Under the pieces are notes generated by a model. The model did not search any database. It worked only from the letters and a program-made list of their open reading frames with translations, and was not told the origin of the DNA. Below, one piece after another: positions 5,866-13,903 of a DNA stretch of 25,600 bases (position 1 is its first letter; each line of letters begins with the position of its first letter). The stretch comes from a virus, in the IMG/VR virus record IMGVR_UViG_2162886015_000013, positions 1-25,600 of that record, one strand, 5' to 3'. The position numbers and the translations under genes are program-made.

Positions 5866-6027
5866 TCATTCGCCGTCGACGGGGGGTGGCGGCAGGGCCG
5901 GTTCGAGGAAGGGGTTGATGCTCGGCTCTGGCACCGGCTGCTCCTCGACCCTGCCGAGCTGTACGAGTGACGTGATATCGGCAGCGGCATCGTTCCGACG
6001 GGGCCGCATGGGAATTGGTTCGGGCAC
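5866..6027 (-). CDS. 53-aa proline-rich protein, last gene of the late operon
   Basis: A short frame starts at a GTG (6027) placed 5 nt after GGAG and reads VPEPIPMRPRRNDAAADITS, then a short strand or helix (LVQLGRV), then a Pro/Glu-rich tail (PFLEPALPPPPVDGE). An internal ATG at 6009 is an alternative start without a clear ribosome site. It begins 14 nt after the stop of the 110-aa gene and ends just before the operon hairpin. No transmembrane or catalytic motif. It may be a virion or lysis accessory peptide; function unknown. Confidence 0.6.
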   Translation of the reverse strand: MPEPIPMRPRRNDAAADITSLVQLGRVEEQPVPEPSINPFLEPALPPPPVDGE

Positions 6028-6041
6028 GCGTACTCCAGTTC

Positions 6042-6374
6042 TCACACGTCGATGGAGTCGAGGTATGGCTTGGCCCGGTCCGGGATGGGGCGGGGTGCTG
6101 GCGGTTCGAGGCCGGCCGTGCGGATGTAGGAGACGAGACCGCGCCGGTCGACCACGAGCCAGGAGATCGCGGCGCCTTGGCCGGTGATCTGTTCCTGCTG
6201 GCCCGTCAGGTCGTCCTTCAGGTCATCGATCCGCTCGTTGAGGGCCTTTTTGATCTCGGTGAAGTCGTCGCGCTTCTCCTGCCGTTTGGTGCGACGTGCC
6301 GACCTTGCCGAAACCACACCGCCAGCTGCCGCGACGACGGCCATTCCCGCCTGCACCCAGGTGTCCGCGCCCAT
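6042..6374 (-). CDS. Single-TM coiled-coil protein of the lysis cassette
   Basis: The 110-aa product has one short N-terminal hydrophobic segment (about residues 7-22, VQAGMAVVAAAGGVVS), a basic anchor (RSARRTKRQEKR) and a charged coiled coil (about 35-65, with IKKALNERIDDLKDDLTGQQ). A C-terminal region follows (WLVVDRRGLVSYIRTAG and a Pro-rich end). The ATG overlaps the stop of the 4-TM gene by one base (TGATG). This build resembles small TM plus coiled-coil proteins next to holins in Gram-positive phages, where they act with or control the holin; a spanin-like role is possible but not shown. Confidence 0.7.
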   Translation of the reverse strand: MGADTWVQAGMAVVAAAGGVVSARSARRTKRQEKRDDFTEIKKALNERIDDLKDDLTGQQEQITGQGAAISWLVVDRRGLVSYIRTAGLEPPAPRPIPDRAKPYLDSIDV

Positions 6375-6796
6375 CAGCCCTCAACTTTCTTGGGCCGGGG
6401 TACCTCTCGCCACCCGGCGGCGACGATCACCGGTACAGCGATCACAGCCCACACCGCGGCGGCCACCCAGCCTCTCGGGAAGTCACCTAGGAGCCACGAC
6501 ACCAGATAGGACAGCATCCACGGCAGGACGATGAGGACGAGGGCGACGAAGCCGAACCAGTCCACGCCCTGTGGCACGAACGCTGCGCCGAGGGCCAGGA
6601 TGCCGGTGGCGATCCATAGCCAGCCCCACACATGCAGCGGCAGCACTTGCGTTGCCAGGGTGAGACCGCGCTGGTCGGGCTGCGGGGAAACGAGCTGCCC
6701 GTACCCATAGAGGGCCCACACCGTGCCGTAGCTGAGGAGGATCGCGCCGCGACGGCCCAGCATGCGCATCAGCCGCCGGGCCGCACGGCACCGCAT
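6374..6796 (-). CDS. Four-TM membrane protein, putative second holin or lysis regulator
   Basis: The 140-aa product has four predicted transmembrane helices: about 16-35 (ILLSYGTVWALYGYGQL), 53-72 (WGWLWIATGILALGAAFV), 79-103 (FGFVALVLIVLPWMLSYLV) and 108-126 (WVAAAVWAVIAVPVIVAAG), with basic termini. The frame is open further upstream, but the ATG at 6796 lies one base after the holin stop and follows a GGCGGGGG ribosome site, so this start is chosen. Its place between the holin and a TM plus coiled-coil gene makes it part of the lysis cassette. Multi-TM genes next to endolysins are common in actinophages and their precise roles are often unresolved. Confidence 0.75.
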   Translation of the reverse strand: MRCRAARRLMRMLGRRGAILLSYGTVWALYGYGQLVSPQPDQRGLTLATQVLPLHVWGWLWIATGILALGAAFVPQGVDWFGFVALVLIVLPWMLSYLVSWLLGDFPRGWVAAAVWAVIAVPVIVAAGWREVPRPKKVEG

Positions 6797-6797
6797 A

Positions 6798-7178
6798 TCA
6801 GACCCCCGCCGGACCGGCCTTGAATGGACTGGACCTCTCCAGCGCCACAGCCGGTACGGGTGCGGTGACCTTCTCTCGCAGCCACAGCGTGACGAGCGCG
6901 CCGATGGCGGCCATGACCTTGGACTGGTCCGCGGCGGACCAGTCGAGTCCGAGGCCGACACAGAGGGCCATCACGGTCTGGGCAAGCTGCACGATCGCGG
7001 CGGCGAGCGCCCCATTCTTGAGGACTATCGCGGAGATGAGGCCGACGGCGGCGGCGGAGACGGCGTTGATCGCGGTCTGCGTTCCGTCGGAGACGTCGAC
7101 GCCGAACGCCGACAGCGCCTGCAGGAGTGCGGCGATGAAGCCGAGGATGTAGACCGGCTCACGACCGAACCACTTCAT
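6798..7178 (-). CDS. Phage holin
   Basis: The 126-aa product has an N-terminal hydrophobic helix (about 9-25, YILGFIAALLQALSAFG), a second long one (about 36-75, INAVSAAAVGLISAIVLKNG running into AAAIVQLAQTVMALCVGLG) and a third amphipathic helix (VMAAIGALVTLWLREKV), then a polar tail. Size, three-helix plan and place right after the endolysin support a holin that makes the membrane holes through which the endolysin reaches the wall. The ATG at 7178 follows GAGA with 5 nt spacing and lies 30 nt from the endolysin stop. Confidence 0.85.
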   Translation of the reverse strand: MKWFGREPVYILGFIAALLQALSAFGVDVSDGTQTAINAVSAAAVGLISAIVLKNGALAAAIVQLAQTVMALCVGLGLDWSAADQSKVMAAIGALVTLWLREKVTAPVPAVALERSSPFKAGPAGV

Positions 7179-7208
7179 GATGATCTCGATTCTGCTGGAA
7201 GGTCCGGG

Positions 7209-8174
7209 TTACTGGGCGAGTCGTGCGGCGAGCTTGGTGGCGACCAGTTCCGCGATCCGTTCGGCGAGCGCCGGGGTGGCGGCGACGGCGGCGGCCAGGG
7301 TGGCGACTTGCGAGTCCGTCAACTCGACCGCGGACAGCCCGTCGACCTTCTTGCCGAGGTCGCGCACGCGGGTGGTGACGTCCTGGATGTGGGTCTGCCA
7401 CGTCCAGTACTTGTTCGTCGCGTAGTCGGAGGCGTCCGCGGGGGCGGTCAGTACGTCGTCGGTCTTCAGCAGCTTCGCGTACACGGCTGCGGCGACCTTG
7501 TTGATGTCGTCGGTGGTCAGGGCCACGTCGTCCTCCTGGGGCGGGGTGGTGCCGCCCTGGGCGGCGGTGAGGATGGCGGCCATCGGGAATGCGCCCGGGT
7601 CGCCATGTACGTTGCCGCTGGGTACGTGCTGGTGTCCGCAGTGGCCGCTGAATGCGGTCCAGGCGCTGTTACTCATGCGGACGCCGTTGCCGGTCCCGTA
7701 GCTGGCCGGGTACGGCTTGAAGGTGAGGCCGGAGGTCAGGGGCACGCCGTGGTTGTCGTGCACCCACTTCGCGAACGCCGCCAGATCCCGGACGACCCAG
7801 TCGGGCAGCTCCGGCGTGTAGAGATGCTGGTAACCGGCCTGAGCCCACTTCGTGTGGGTCGACGGGTCGCAGGTGCCGACGATCTCGACCTGGCACACGT
7901 TCAGCGTGTTCGTGGCAACGGCGCCGGCGTGCACGAGGGCGCGACTGGAGACGTCGAAGTCGAAGTGCTGGTACCAGAGGAGCCGCTTGTTCTTGAAGTC
8001 TGGTAGTGCGGTGAGGTTGGGGGCCATCGATCCGCCGTCGTAGGACGGCAGGGACGTTCCTTCGGTGGAGTGCCAGACGATGGTGTTGGACTCCATGGGG
8101 TCGCCGCCCCAGGCGGTCTGATACCAATACGCGGTGCTGGCGCCAGGAAATTTCTGCGGACCCGTCTTCGTCAC
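7209..8174 (-). CDS. Endolysin, N-acetylmuramoyl-L-alanine amidase
   Basis: The 321-aa protein has an N-terminal Amidase_2/PGRP-like domain (residues about 1-200). Candidate zinc ligands are H35 (VWHSTEGT), H183 and D192 (HVPSGNVHGDPGAF), matching the H...H...D/C pattern of T7-lysozyme-type amidases, by analogy. It cuts the bond between MurNAc and L-Ala of the stem peptide. After a short linker (residues about 205-215), the C-terminal part (DDINKVAAAVYAKLL, then the WTWQTHIQDVTTRVRDLGKK region) is helical and resembles the tail region of other Streptomyces phage endolysins; it may bind the wall or drive oligomers. The GTG at 8174 overlaps the peptidase stop as GTGA, so the two are coupled. 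Confidence 0.9.
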   Translation of the reverse strand: MTKTGPQKFPGASTAYWYQTAWGGDPMESNTIVWHSTEGTSLPSYDGGSMAPNLTALPDFKNKRLLWYQHFDFDVSSRALVHAGAVATNTLNVCQVEIVGTCDPSTHTKWAQAGYQHLYTPELPDWVVRDLAAFAKWVHDNHGVPLTSGLTFKPYPASYGTGNGVRMSNSAWTAFSGHCGHQHVPSGNVHGDPGAFPMAAILTAAQGGTTPPQEDDVALTTDDINKVAAAVYAKLLKTDDVLTAPADASDYATNKYWTWQTHIQDVTTRVRDLGKKVDGLSAVELTDSQVATLAAAVAATPALAERIAELVATKLAARLAQ

Positions 8175-9142
8175 GGTCGTCCCCCGTTCGTGTGGCTGCC
8201 GTTCACCAGCGCCTGCATCAGAGCGTCCGCTTCCTGGATCAGGTCAGCTGCCTGAGCCAGTCGCGGATCCGTAGCAGGAGCCGGCGAAGGAGGAGGGGTG
8301 GGCGCCGGGGTGGGCGCGGGCTGTGGGGTGACGGGGAACGGCCTGGTGGTGATCTCCTGGTAGGCGGCGGCGAGAGCGGCCTGGTCGATGCCGACGAGGA
8401 AGTTCGGGTGCTTCAGGTGTTCCGGCCAGATCACCACGTACAGCTCGTCGACCTTGTGGCCGAAGTAGCGGTCAGTGAACGATGTCTCGTCGGCCCAGGT
8501 CAGGAAGCGTTCGTCGCCGCCGAGCGCACCCCTGGCGCTGCTTTGAGGCGCGTAGCCGACGGTGAGAACCGAGTGGCCGCCCTCGTCGGGGCTACTGCGG
8601 TGGTAGTCCCAGGGCTTGTTCGCCCCGAACTCCTCCTGGTTCGCCTCCTGCACAGTGACGCCGGTCCACACGGCGCCGAAGATCGCGATGGCCGCCTTCA
8701 CCTGTTCGGGGGCCGACGGGTCGACACGGGCGAAAGCGATGGCCTTCACGCCGTCGGGTCCGCCGTGCTTGACGAGGTACTCCAGCAGGGTCTGGAGGTC
8801 TACGCCTCCGTCGGCGTCACTGCCGGGACCGTTGGCGTTCTCGTCACCGTTGGGGTCGAAGTCCGGGTTCTGGGTGCGGTACAGCTCCCAGACGTCATCC
8901 TGGTCCGGGTACTTCTCCTCGCCCGCGATGGCGGTGACGAGGCGCCGGAAGTTGGCCCAGGTGACGGGGCCGCATACGCCGGCGACGTCGTTGCCGAGCA
9001 TTTTCCAGCCGCCGTTGAGGGGGGCGGCGTAGTCGGCGGTTGCCGGGTGGTCGGGGACAACGCCGCTGAAGATGCGGGCGAAGGGGATGGCGCGGGCACG
9101 CTTGGGTGCGCGGCGGCCATACCTGCGCGAATTGGTGGTCAA
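8171..9142 (-). CDS. Papain/C39-like cysteine peptidase of the lysis region
   Basis: The 323-aa product shows a papain-like order of catalytic residues: C57 in GNDVAGVCGPVTWANF, H190 in EGGHSVLTVGY and D218 in LTWADETSF. Residues 240-270 finish the fold. A Pro-rich linker (about 275-295, with repeated PAPTP) joins it to a short helical C-terminus (LAQAADLIQEADALMQALV). The TTG start at 9142 follows GGGAGGG by 4 nt. It comes straight after the tail-tip genes and is coupled to the amidase, so it could be a second endolysin that cuts stem or cross-bridge peptides, or a virion peptidase. The very basic N-terminus (RRYGRRAPKRAR) is notable. Substrate is unknown. Confidence 0.8.
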   Translation of the reverse strand: MTTNSRRYGRRAPKRARAIPFARIFSGVVPDHPATADYAAPLNGGWKMLGNDVAGVCGPVTWANFRRLVTAIAGEEKYPDQDDVWELYRTQNPDFDPNGDENANGPGSDADGGVDLQTLLEYLVKHGGPDGVKAIAFARVDPSAPEQVKAAIAIFGAVWTGVTVQEANQEEFGANKPWDYHRSSPDEGGHSVLTVGYAPQSSARGALGGDERFLTWADETSFTDRYFGHKVDELYVVIWPEHLKHPNFLVGIDQAALAAAYQEITTRPFPVTPQPAPTPAPTPPPSPAPATDPRLAQAADLIQEADALMQALVNGSHTNGGRP

Positions 9143-9167
9143 GGAGCCCTCCCGGGCATGACGAAGG

Positions 9168-9188
9168 GCCCCGCTTCAGGGCCGGGGC
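9168..9188 (-). terminator. Hairpin between tail-tip genes and lysis genes
   Basis: GCCCCG (9168-9173) pairs with CGGGGC (9183-9188). On the minus strand it lies 16 nt after the stop of the 206-aa tail gene and before the ribosome site of the peptidase. It may weaken read-through from tail to lysis genes. There is no U-run. Confidence 0.45.
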
Positions 9189-9203
9189 GCGGTGTTGCGC
9201 GGG

Positions 9204-9824
9204 CTAGAGGGAGACGGTGACGCCGTTGAATCCGATCCACGGCGGTTTCACGTCGGTGCCGATCCCGAATACCTGCAGGTAGCCGTCGGTCTGCACGTCG
9301 AGCTTCAGGGCGATGCGCTCCGAGGAAACATCTGAGCAGGGGATCACCACGGAGCGCAGCGTCGACGGGCGGACTGCGGACGGCAGGGCGGTCTGGTTGA
9401 TGATGTAACCGCTGGGGGGTGATGCCGGGTACGAGGCTCGGGCGATTGCGCCGCGGAGCTGCAGGCTGTCCTCGCCGGAGATGTTCAGTCGGCGGTACTG
9501 GAGGGTGCCGTTGCTGTTGCCGTTCTGGGTGAATCCGGAGACGAGGCCGATCGTGGTCCACGACGAGGTCCCGACGGAGATGGTGACCCATGCGGTGCCG
9601 TCGTACACGTCGAGGCGGCCGACGTCGGTCAGCCAGGTCATCATGCCGGGCACGGGTGCTGCGGTGCCGACGAGGGTGGCGCCTCGCGTGGATGCCGATG
9701 CGAACGTCAGCCTCAGCCGCGGTAGGGCGCCTGCGGCGAAGAGCGAGATAGCGTCCGGGATCGACGGGGCGTCGGTCATCGACCAGAGACCGATGCCCTG
9801 CCCGTAGCCGTCGGTGGTGGACAT
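9204..9824 (-). CDS. Tail-tip / putative receptor-binding protein
   Basis: The 206-aa product is rich in Gly, Ser and Thr and is predicted mainly beta. It starts MSTTDGYGQGIGLWSMTDAP, then LRLTFASASTRGATLVGTAA, then MMTWLTDVGRLDVYDGTAWV, a strand pattern seen near the N-termini of actinophage tail-tip proteins. The C-terminal half (YIINQTALP to WIGFNGVTVSL) could be a receptor-binding beta-sandwich. The ATG at 9824 follows AGGAGA at 5 nt. It is the last structural gene before lysis, where phages often place receptor-binding parts. Assignment is by position and composition. Confidence 0.65.
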   Translation of the reverse strand: MSTTDGYGQGIGLWSMTDAPSIPDAISLFAAGALPRLRLTFASASTRGATLVGTAAPVPGMMTWLTDVGRLDVYDGTAWVTISVGTSSWTTIGLVSGFTQNGNSNGTLQYRRLNISGEDSLQLRGAIARASYPASPPSGYIINQTALPSAVRPSTLRSVVIPCSDVSSERIALKLDVQTDGYLQVFGIGTDVKPPWIGFNGVTVSL

Positions 9825-9832
9825 GCAGTCTC

Positions 9833-10573
9833 CTATCCGATGCGGGTGACCCGCATGAAAGATCCGGCGGCGAGGCGGGTGAAGGACGCGTTGGTGGTGG
9901 CCTGAGCCCACTGCAGAGCGCACGTGCCGGCCGCCGTCGTGGTGACGGTGGCCGTCTCCAGCGCGTAGCACTGCAGGGTGTTGTCGTCGCGGCTGCCGTA
10001 GATGCAGGCGGTGGTGTAGCCGTGGACGCCGAAGCGGCCTTGCCCGCCAGAGGAGGTGCCGGAGAGGATGGCGCCCTGATCGGGGCCGATTGCGCTGCGG
10101 TTGCCGCCCGCCCCGGCGGGCACGGTCCACTGCGTCCGGAATCGGGCCGTGTTCGTGGCGGCGTGGTGCAGGTGGAACTCGACGTGGAACGCGGCGTTGG
10201 CTTCGAGCTGGATGGACAGGTCCGGGTCGTCGGCGAGTGTGCTCGTCGTCCGGTCGGTGGCCGCGGTCTTGTACCGGTAGACGGGCGCGTAAAGGGGGGT
10301 GGCGCTGGTGGCGAGCCGGTTGAGAGCGATCCAGTTGCCGCTGCTGGACTGGCTGATGACCGCGACGTCGCCGACGGCCGGGGACGGATAGGAGGCGAGG
10401 CAGCGACACACGATGCCGTCCGCGGTGACTGTTCCTGGTCCTACGGCGCTGACGGTGGCGAGCCGCCAGTCCGCTCCGCGCACGGAAGGGGCCTGTTCCC
10501 CGGCCCGTTTCGCTGAGCGCTGCAGTGAGGCCGTGAGTTCGTTGCGCAGGGCGTGGTCGCTCTTGGTCGTCAC
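9833..10573 (-). CDS. Minor tail / tail-tip protein
   Basis: The 246-aa product begins with a helical region (DHALRNELTASLQRSAKRAG). An OB-like segment follows (LATVSAVGPGTVTADG to PAVGDVAVISQSSSGNW), as in short tail-spike and baseplate proteins. A Gly/Thr-rich beta C-terminal part follows (LEANAAFHVEFHLHHAA, RFRTQWTVPAGAGGN, SFMRVTRIG), typical of adsorption domains. The GTG at 10573 overlaps the stop of the DUF5047 gene (GTGA). The order DUF5047, this gene, then the 206-aa gene suggests assembly at the distal tail tip. Confidence 0.7.
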   Translation of the reverse strand: MTTKSDHALRNELTASLQRSAKRAGEQAPSVRGADWRLATVSAVGPGTVTADGIVCRCLASYPSPAVGDVAVISQSSSGNWIALNRLATSATPLYAPVYRYKTAATDRTTSTLADDPDLSIQLEANAAFHVEFHLHHAATNTARFRTQWTVPAGAGGNRSAIGPDQGAILSGTSSGGQGRFGVHGYTTACIYGSRDDNTLQCYALETATVTTTAAGTCALQWAQATTNASFTRLAAGSFMRVTRIG

Positions 10574-11661
10574 GAGTCCTCCTTCGCGGAGATCGTCGTG
10601 ATCGGGAAGTCGCCGCCCTCGTCCAACGGCACGCTGAAGCTGGCGACTTGGTGGAGTTCACGGGTGCCGTCCTCGTGCATGACGCGCAGGACGTCGCCGG
10701 GTTCGAGCGCCGGGTTGGGGAGGCTGGAGAAGTCGCCAGCCGAGTTCGGAGCCTTGGCCTGCGCGAGCTGCAGGTTCCCGGCCTGCGTGCACGCTGCCAG
10801 CGTGATGAGCGTCGACGACGAGTAGAACATCGGCCGTCGGCCGAACGGGCCACCCCAGTACGTCGGTGAGTTCACGTCGGAGTCGGTGGCGAGGTAAGAG
10901 ATCGGGGGGATGTTGTCGGCGGTGTTCTCTCCGCGGGCGAGGACTCCGTTGAAGACGTTCGCACTACTCATGGCCCTGTTGCCGGAGATGTAGACGCCGC
11001 CCTCGGTTGCTTCGACCGCCCAGACGGGGGTGGCGGTGAGGAGGTCGGGCAGGGTGGCGATGATGAACACGCCGTCTGCGTTCGGGTACACCTCGGCGCC
11101 GGCCGCGGCAGCGATCTCTTGGGCGCCTGCCCACGGGTCGGCTTCGATGTCGAATGTCCGTGAGCCGATGGGTGCGTCGACGATGGTGCTGATGACGTCG
11201 GCGGTCGGGATGCTGCGCTGAATGAGTGCGGTCACGGCGCCGACGACGGTGCCGGTGGCTGTGTAGGTGGAGGTGAACTTGTCGTCCGCGACGATTGCGG
11301 AGAGATCCTTGCCCTGGAGGGTGACGGGCCCGTCGTTGATGTCGCCGTCGACGGAGTCGAGTCGGAACACGCCGAGTGGTATCAGTTCGCTGCTGCCGTC
11401 CCCGTAGTGGACGCCGCGGGCGATCCGCAGTCGGGCGCCGTAGGTGGCGAGCTGATCGGAGGGGCTACGGGGGATGGCTGCCGGGTCGGCGACGGTGACG
11501 GAGCAGGTGCGGCGGATCGCCTGCCCGCGGGCCACCGGCACCGACCCGCCTGTGTGGTCCAGGTCGATGACCTGTCCGGTCGTCAGGAACAGCTGCACCC
11601 TGGTGGCGACCTGATGGGACTCGGCGAGACGGGGCAGGAAGCGGTCCGAGACGGGGTACAT
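10570..11661 (-). CDS. DUF5047 tail protein (tail-tip hub component)
   Basis: The 363-aa product starts MYPVSDRFLPRLAESHQVAT and has the family pattern GSVPVARGQAIRRTCSVTVA, then LIPLGVFRLDSVDGDI, PVTLQGKDLSAIVADDKF and a C-terminal EPGDVLRVMHEDGTRE. This is the Streptomyces phage DUF5047 tail family, which by fold and place resembles gp27/hub-type tail-tip proteins. It is encoded 3 nt after the 742-aa tail gene and overlaps the next gene. It probably sits at the distal end of the tail tube. The family call rests on recalled pattern. Confidence 0.8.
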   Translation of the reverse strand: MYPVSDRFLPRLAESHQVATRVQLFLTTGQVIDLDHTGGSVPVARGQAIRRTCSVTVADPAAIPRSPSDQLATYGARLRIARGVHYGDGSSELIPLGVFRLDSVDGDINDGPVTLQGKDLSAIVADDKFTSTYTATGTVVGAVTALIQRSIPTADVISTIVDAPIGSRTFDIEADPWAGAQEIAAAAGAEVYPNADGVFIIATLPDLLTATPVWAVEATEGGVYISGNRAMSSANVFNGVLARGENTADNIPPISYLATDSDVNSPTYWGGPFGRRPMFYSSSTLITLAACTQAGNLQLAQAKAPNSAGDFSSLPNPALEPGDVLRVMHEDGTRELHQVASFSVPLDEGGDFPITTISAKEDS

Positions 11662-11664
11662 CGA

Positions 11665-13893
11665 TCACCCCGTTCGGCGGTCGAGCAGGAGATCCTCACA
11701 CGTCGCGTATACGGCGAGCAGGTCGGCGCAGGTGTCGAACTCGGTGACGACGTCCTGCCAGGTCCGCCCGGCCGCTCCGTTCACGGCGGTGGTGACTGGC
11801 ATGTCTGTCTCTGTGAGCGGCATCGTCCACGTCCGCCAGGGTTCCTGCGCGGGCCCGCCGATGCGGCCTTCTTTCACGCCGCCTACGGAGACGTACATGT
11901 CGTCGATTCCCATGCCGGGTACGGCCTGCCACAGCAGGACGTTGCCGGAGCTGAGCAGGAGCCGGAGGGCTTTGCGTTCCTCGTCGGTGCGGGTCCAGAC
12001 GGCGAGGTCGCCCTCCAGCCCGCCGCGGATCCCCGAGAGAATGACCGCATTGCGTCTGCCGCGGACACGCTGCACGGACTGGGCGATCGGCTGATCCCAG
12101 TCCGGTGCCGCCTGTACGACGACCTTCAGATTTCTCTGCGGGTTGCCCGGGTCCTTCAGCCAGGACTGGTTGACGTCCGCGAGGGTGACCTTCACGTAGC
12201 CGCTGGTGCGGTTCGTGGAGGTGAGGGAGCCCGGCACGTTCTGTTCGATCGTGTACCGCACGAAAATATTGAGCGGCGCCTCATGGTCTTCGAGGATGAG
12301 CAGATCATCGGTGATGGGCTGGTGATATACGAGGCCGGCGCTGCCGCGCACCAGTGAGCGGGCGCCGTCCGTAGTGACCCGGTAGACAGAGACTTCGTCG
12401 TCCACGGTGAGTTCGCGCAGGGTGAGGCTGACGTATCCGCCCTCGTCGACCGCCACGGCTTCCGTCTGTGGCAGGACTTGCCACAGCACAGCCTGGTCGA
12501 TCTGCAGGACGCTGCTGGTAGCCGAAGCGGTGACCAGCAGGTCGATAGCCCCTTGAGTGGCACCAGCCGGGGCGACGCCGTCGCTGTTCAGCGCGAACCA
12601 GCCGCCGCCGGAGATGGCCCACGAGACTCCGGTGGAGGTGCCGAGGTCGACGTTGGACGCGTCGTACCAGCGGATCCTCACCCCTACGGACGACCACGAC
12701 CCTGCAGCGATGTGAGCGAAGATCTGAGCCCGGAAGTTCAGCCCTGCGGTGATGCCGATGGAGCGGCCGGACCGGACCGAGGACTGCGTAGCCGTGCTGG
12801 AGGTGATGGCGAGTGCGTAGGAGCCGTCGAAGTAGCTGCCGCCCCACGGCGTGGTCCGGGCCAGGGTTGCCACTCCGGAGCCTGTCGTCCAGCCTCCGAT
12901 GCCCTGCTCGAAAGACGAGTCTGCATAGGAGAGGATCGACCCGGCCTGCAGTTTGGGGGCGGCCGTGACGACGACTGTCTCTAGCCGCAGCACCTGCCCG
13001 GCAGAGGCTGTGTCCAGGCCGGCCGCAACAGAGCAGCTCGCGGCGTTGCTTGGGGCGACCATGGAGGCCCGCTGCCGATACATGCCCGTGCCCGGGGCGG
13101 CAAGTGTTGAGCGCTGGGCGGCTACCTGGTTGCCGACAGTGTCGTAGAACCGCAGCTCGATCCAGGCGGTCGAGGACAGCGTGGGCGGCTGCAGGTAGGC
13201 GTAAGCCAGGTACTCGGTTCCGGGGGTGACTGCTGGCCGGTCGAGGGCGAGGACGGACGCGTTGCCTGCCGCGACAGCCGTCATGGCGAGGGTGTGGCCG
13301 CCCGCGAGGTAGTTGTCGACGGCCCAGTTCATGACCGGGACCTGGCGGGACAGCGTCGCGTTGACGACAGATGCCCAGCCGGAGGCGTCGACCTCGGTCG
13401 ACTCCGTGTTGAAGTTGAGCAGGTTGCCGGTCGTGCGGATCGGGAGCCCGAGGTAGACGTTCTCCCAGAAGTGGTGAATGTTCGCGGCGGTCTCGGTCGA
13501 TGACAGCAGCACCTGCGCCTGTGTCGCCGCCGATGGTGCCGGCCCGGCCACGCTCACCCGGTGCCAGCCGCCGGATGATCCGGCCGTGGTCAGTGACCAG
13601 GTGACGCTGATCTCCGTGCCGGAGGCGTTCAGCCAGCGGATCCCGATGCGCTCGGCCACGGATCCGCCGACATCGGAGAACGCCTCGTACACGGTGCCTG
13701 CGGTGACCGGATAGGAGGAGACGGTGCGGGCCTGCATCTCGCCCGCAGCCACCGACTTGACGTCGAGGCATCCGCTCCCGTTCCGGCCGCCCGTGCCCTG
13801 AGTGGTGGTGCAGTTGAGCTTGCTCGTCCAACCCGACGCATTCGGGTCGACCGACTCGGTGGTCGAGCTGAGGAGGTTCCCGGGGATTGCCAA
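11665..13893 (-). CDS. Large tail protein with three carbohydrate-binding-like modules
   Basis: The 742-aa product contains three repeats of about 150 residues starting near 6 (NLLSSTTESVDPNASGW), 157 (NLLNFNTESTEVDASGW) and 318 (SILSYADSSFEQGIGGW). Each reads as a beta jelly roll with late motifs such as EAFSDVGG, WLNASGT and GWHRVSV, as in CBM_4_9-like modules. The C-terminal 250 residues have a different layout (VDEGGYVSLTLRELTVDDEV to WTMPLTETDMP) that resembles the core of a distal tail protein. It starts 10 nt after the tape measure stop, the usual place of Dit-type proteins. The modules may bind wall or capsule glycans during adsorption. Confidence 0.75.
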   Translation of the reverse strand: MAIPGNLLSSTTESVDPNASGWTSKLNCTTTQGTGGRNGSGCLDVKSVAAGEMQARTVSSYPVTAGTVYEAFSDVGGSVAERIGIRWLNASGTEISVTWSLTTAGSSGGWHRVSVAGPAPSAATQAQVLLSSTETAANIHHFWENVYLGLPIRTTGNLLNFNTESTEVDASGWASVVNATLSRQVPVMNWAVDNYLAGGHTLAMTAVAAGNASVLALDRPAVTPGTEYLAYAYLQPPTLSSTAWIELRFYDTVGNQVAAQRSTLAAPGTGMYRQRASMVAPSNAASCSVAAGLDTASAGQVLRLETVVVTAAPKLQAGSILSYADSSFEQGIGGWTTGSGVATLARTTPWGGSYFDGSYALAITSSTATQSSVRSGRSIGITAGLNFRAQIFAHIAAGSWSSVGVRIRWYDASNVDLGTSTGVSWAISGGGWFALNSDGVAPAGATQGAIDLLVTASATSSVLQIDQAVLWQVLPQTEAVAVDEGGYVSLTLRELTVDDEVSVYRVTTDGARSLVRGSAGLVYHQPITDDLLILEDHEAPLNIFVRYTIEQNVPGSLTSTNRTSGYVKVTLADVNQSWLKDPGNPQRNLKVVVQAAPDWDQPIAQSVQRVRGRRNAVILSGIRGGLEGDLAVWTRTDEERKALRLLLSSGNVLLWQAVPGMGIDDMYVSVGGVKEGRIGGPAQEPWRTWTMPLTETDMPVTTAVNGAAGRTWQDVVTEFDTCADLLAVYATCEDLLLDRRTG

Positions 13894-13903
13894 GGTGGCC
13901 TCC

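Noticed and set aside
6762-8006. 414-codon plus-strand frame across holin and endolysin
   Set aside because: Antisense to two well-supported lysis genes, Gly/Arg/Val-rich and without homology-like motifs.
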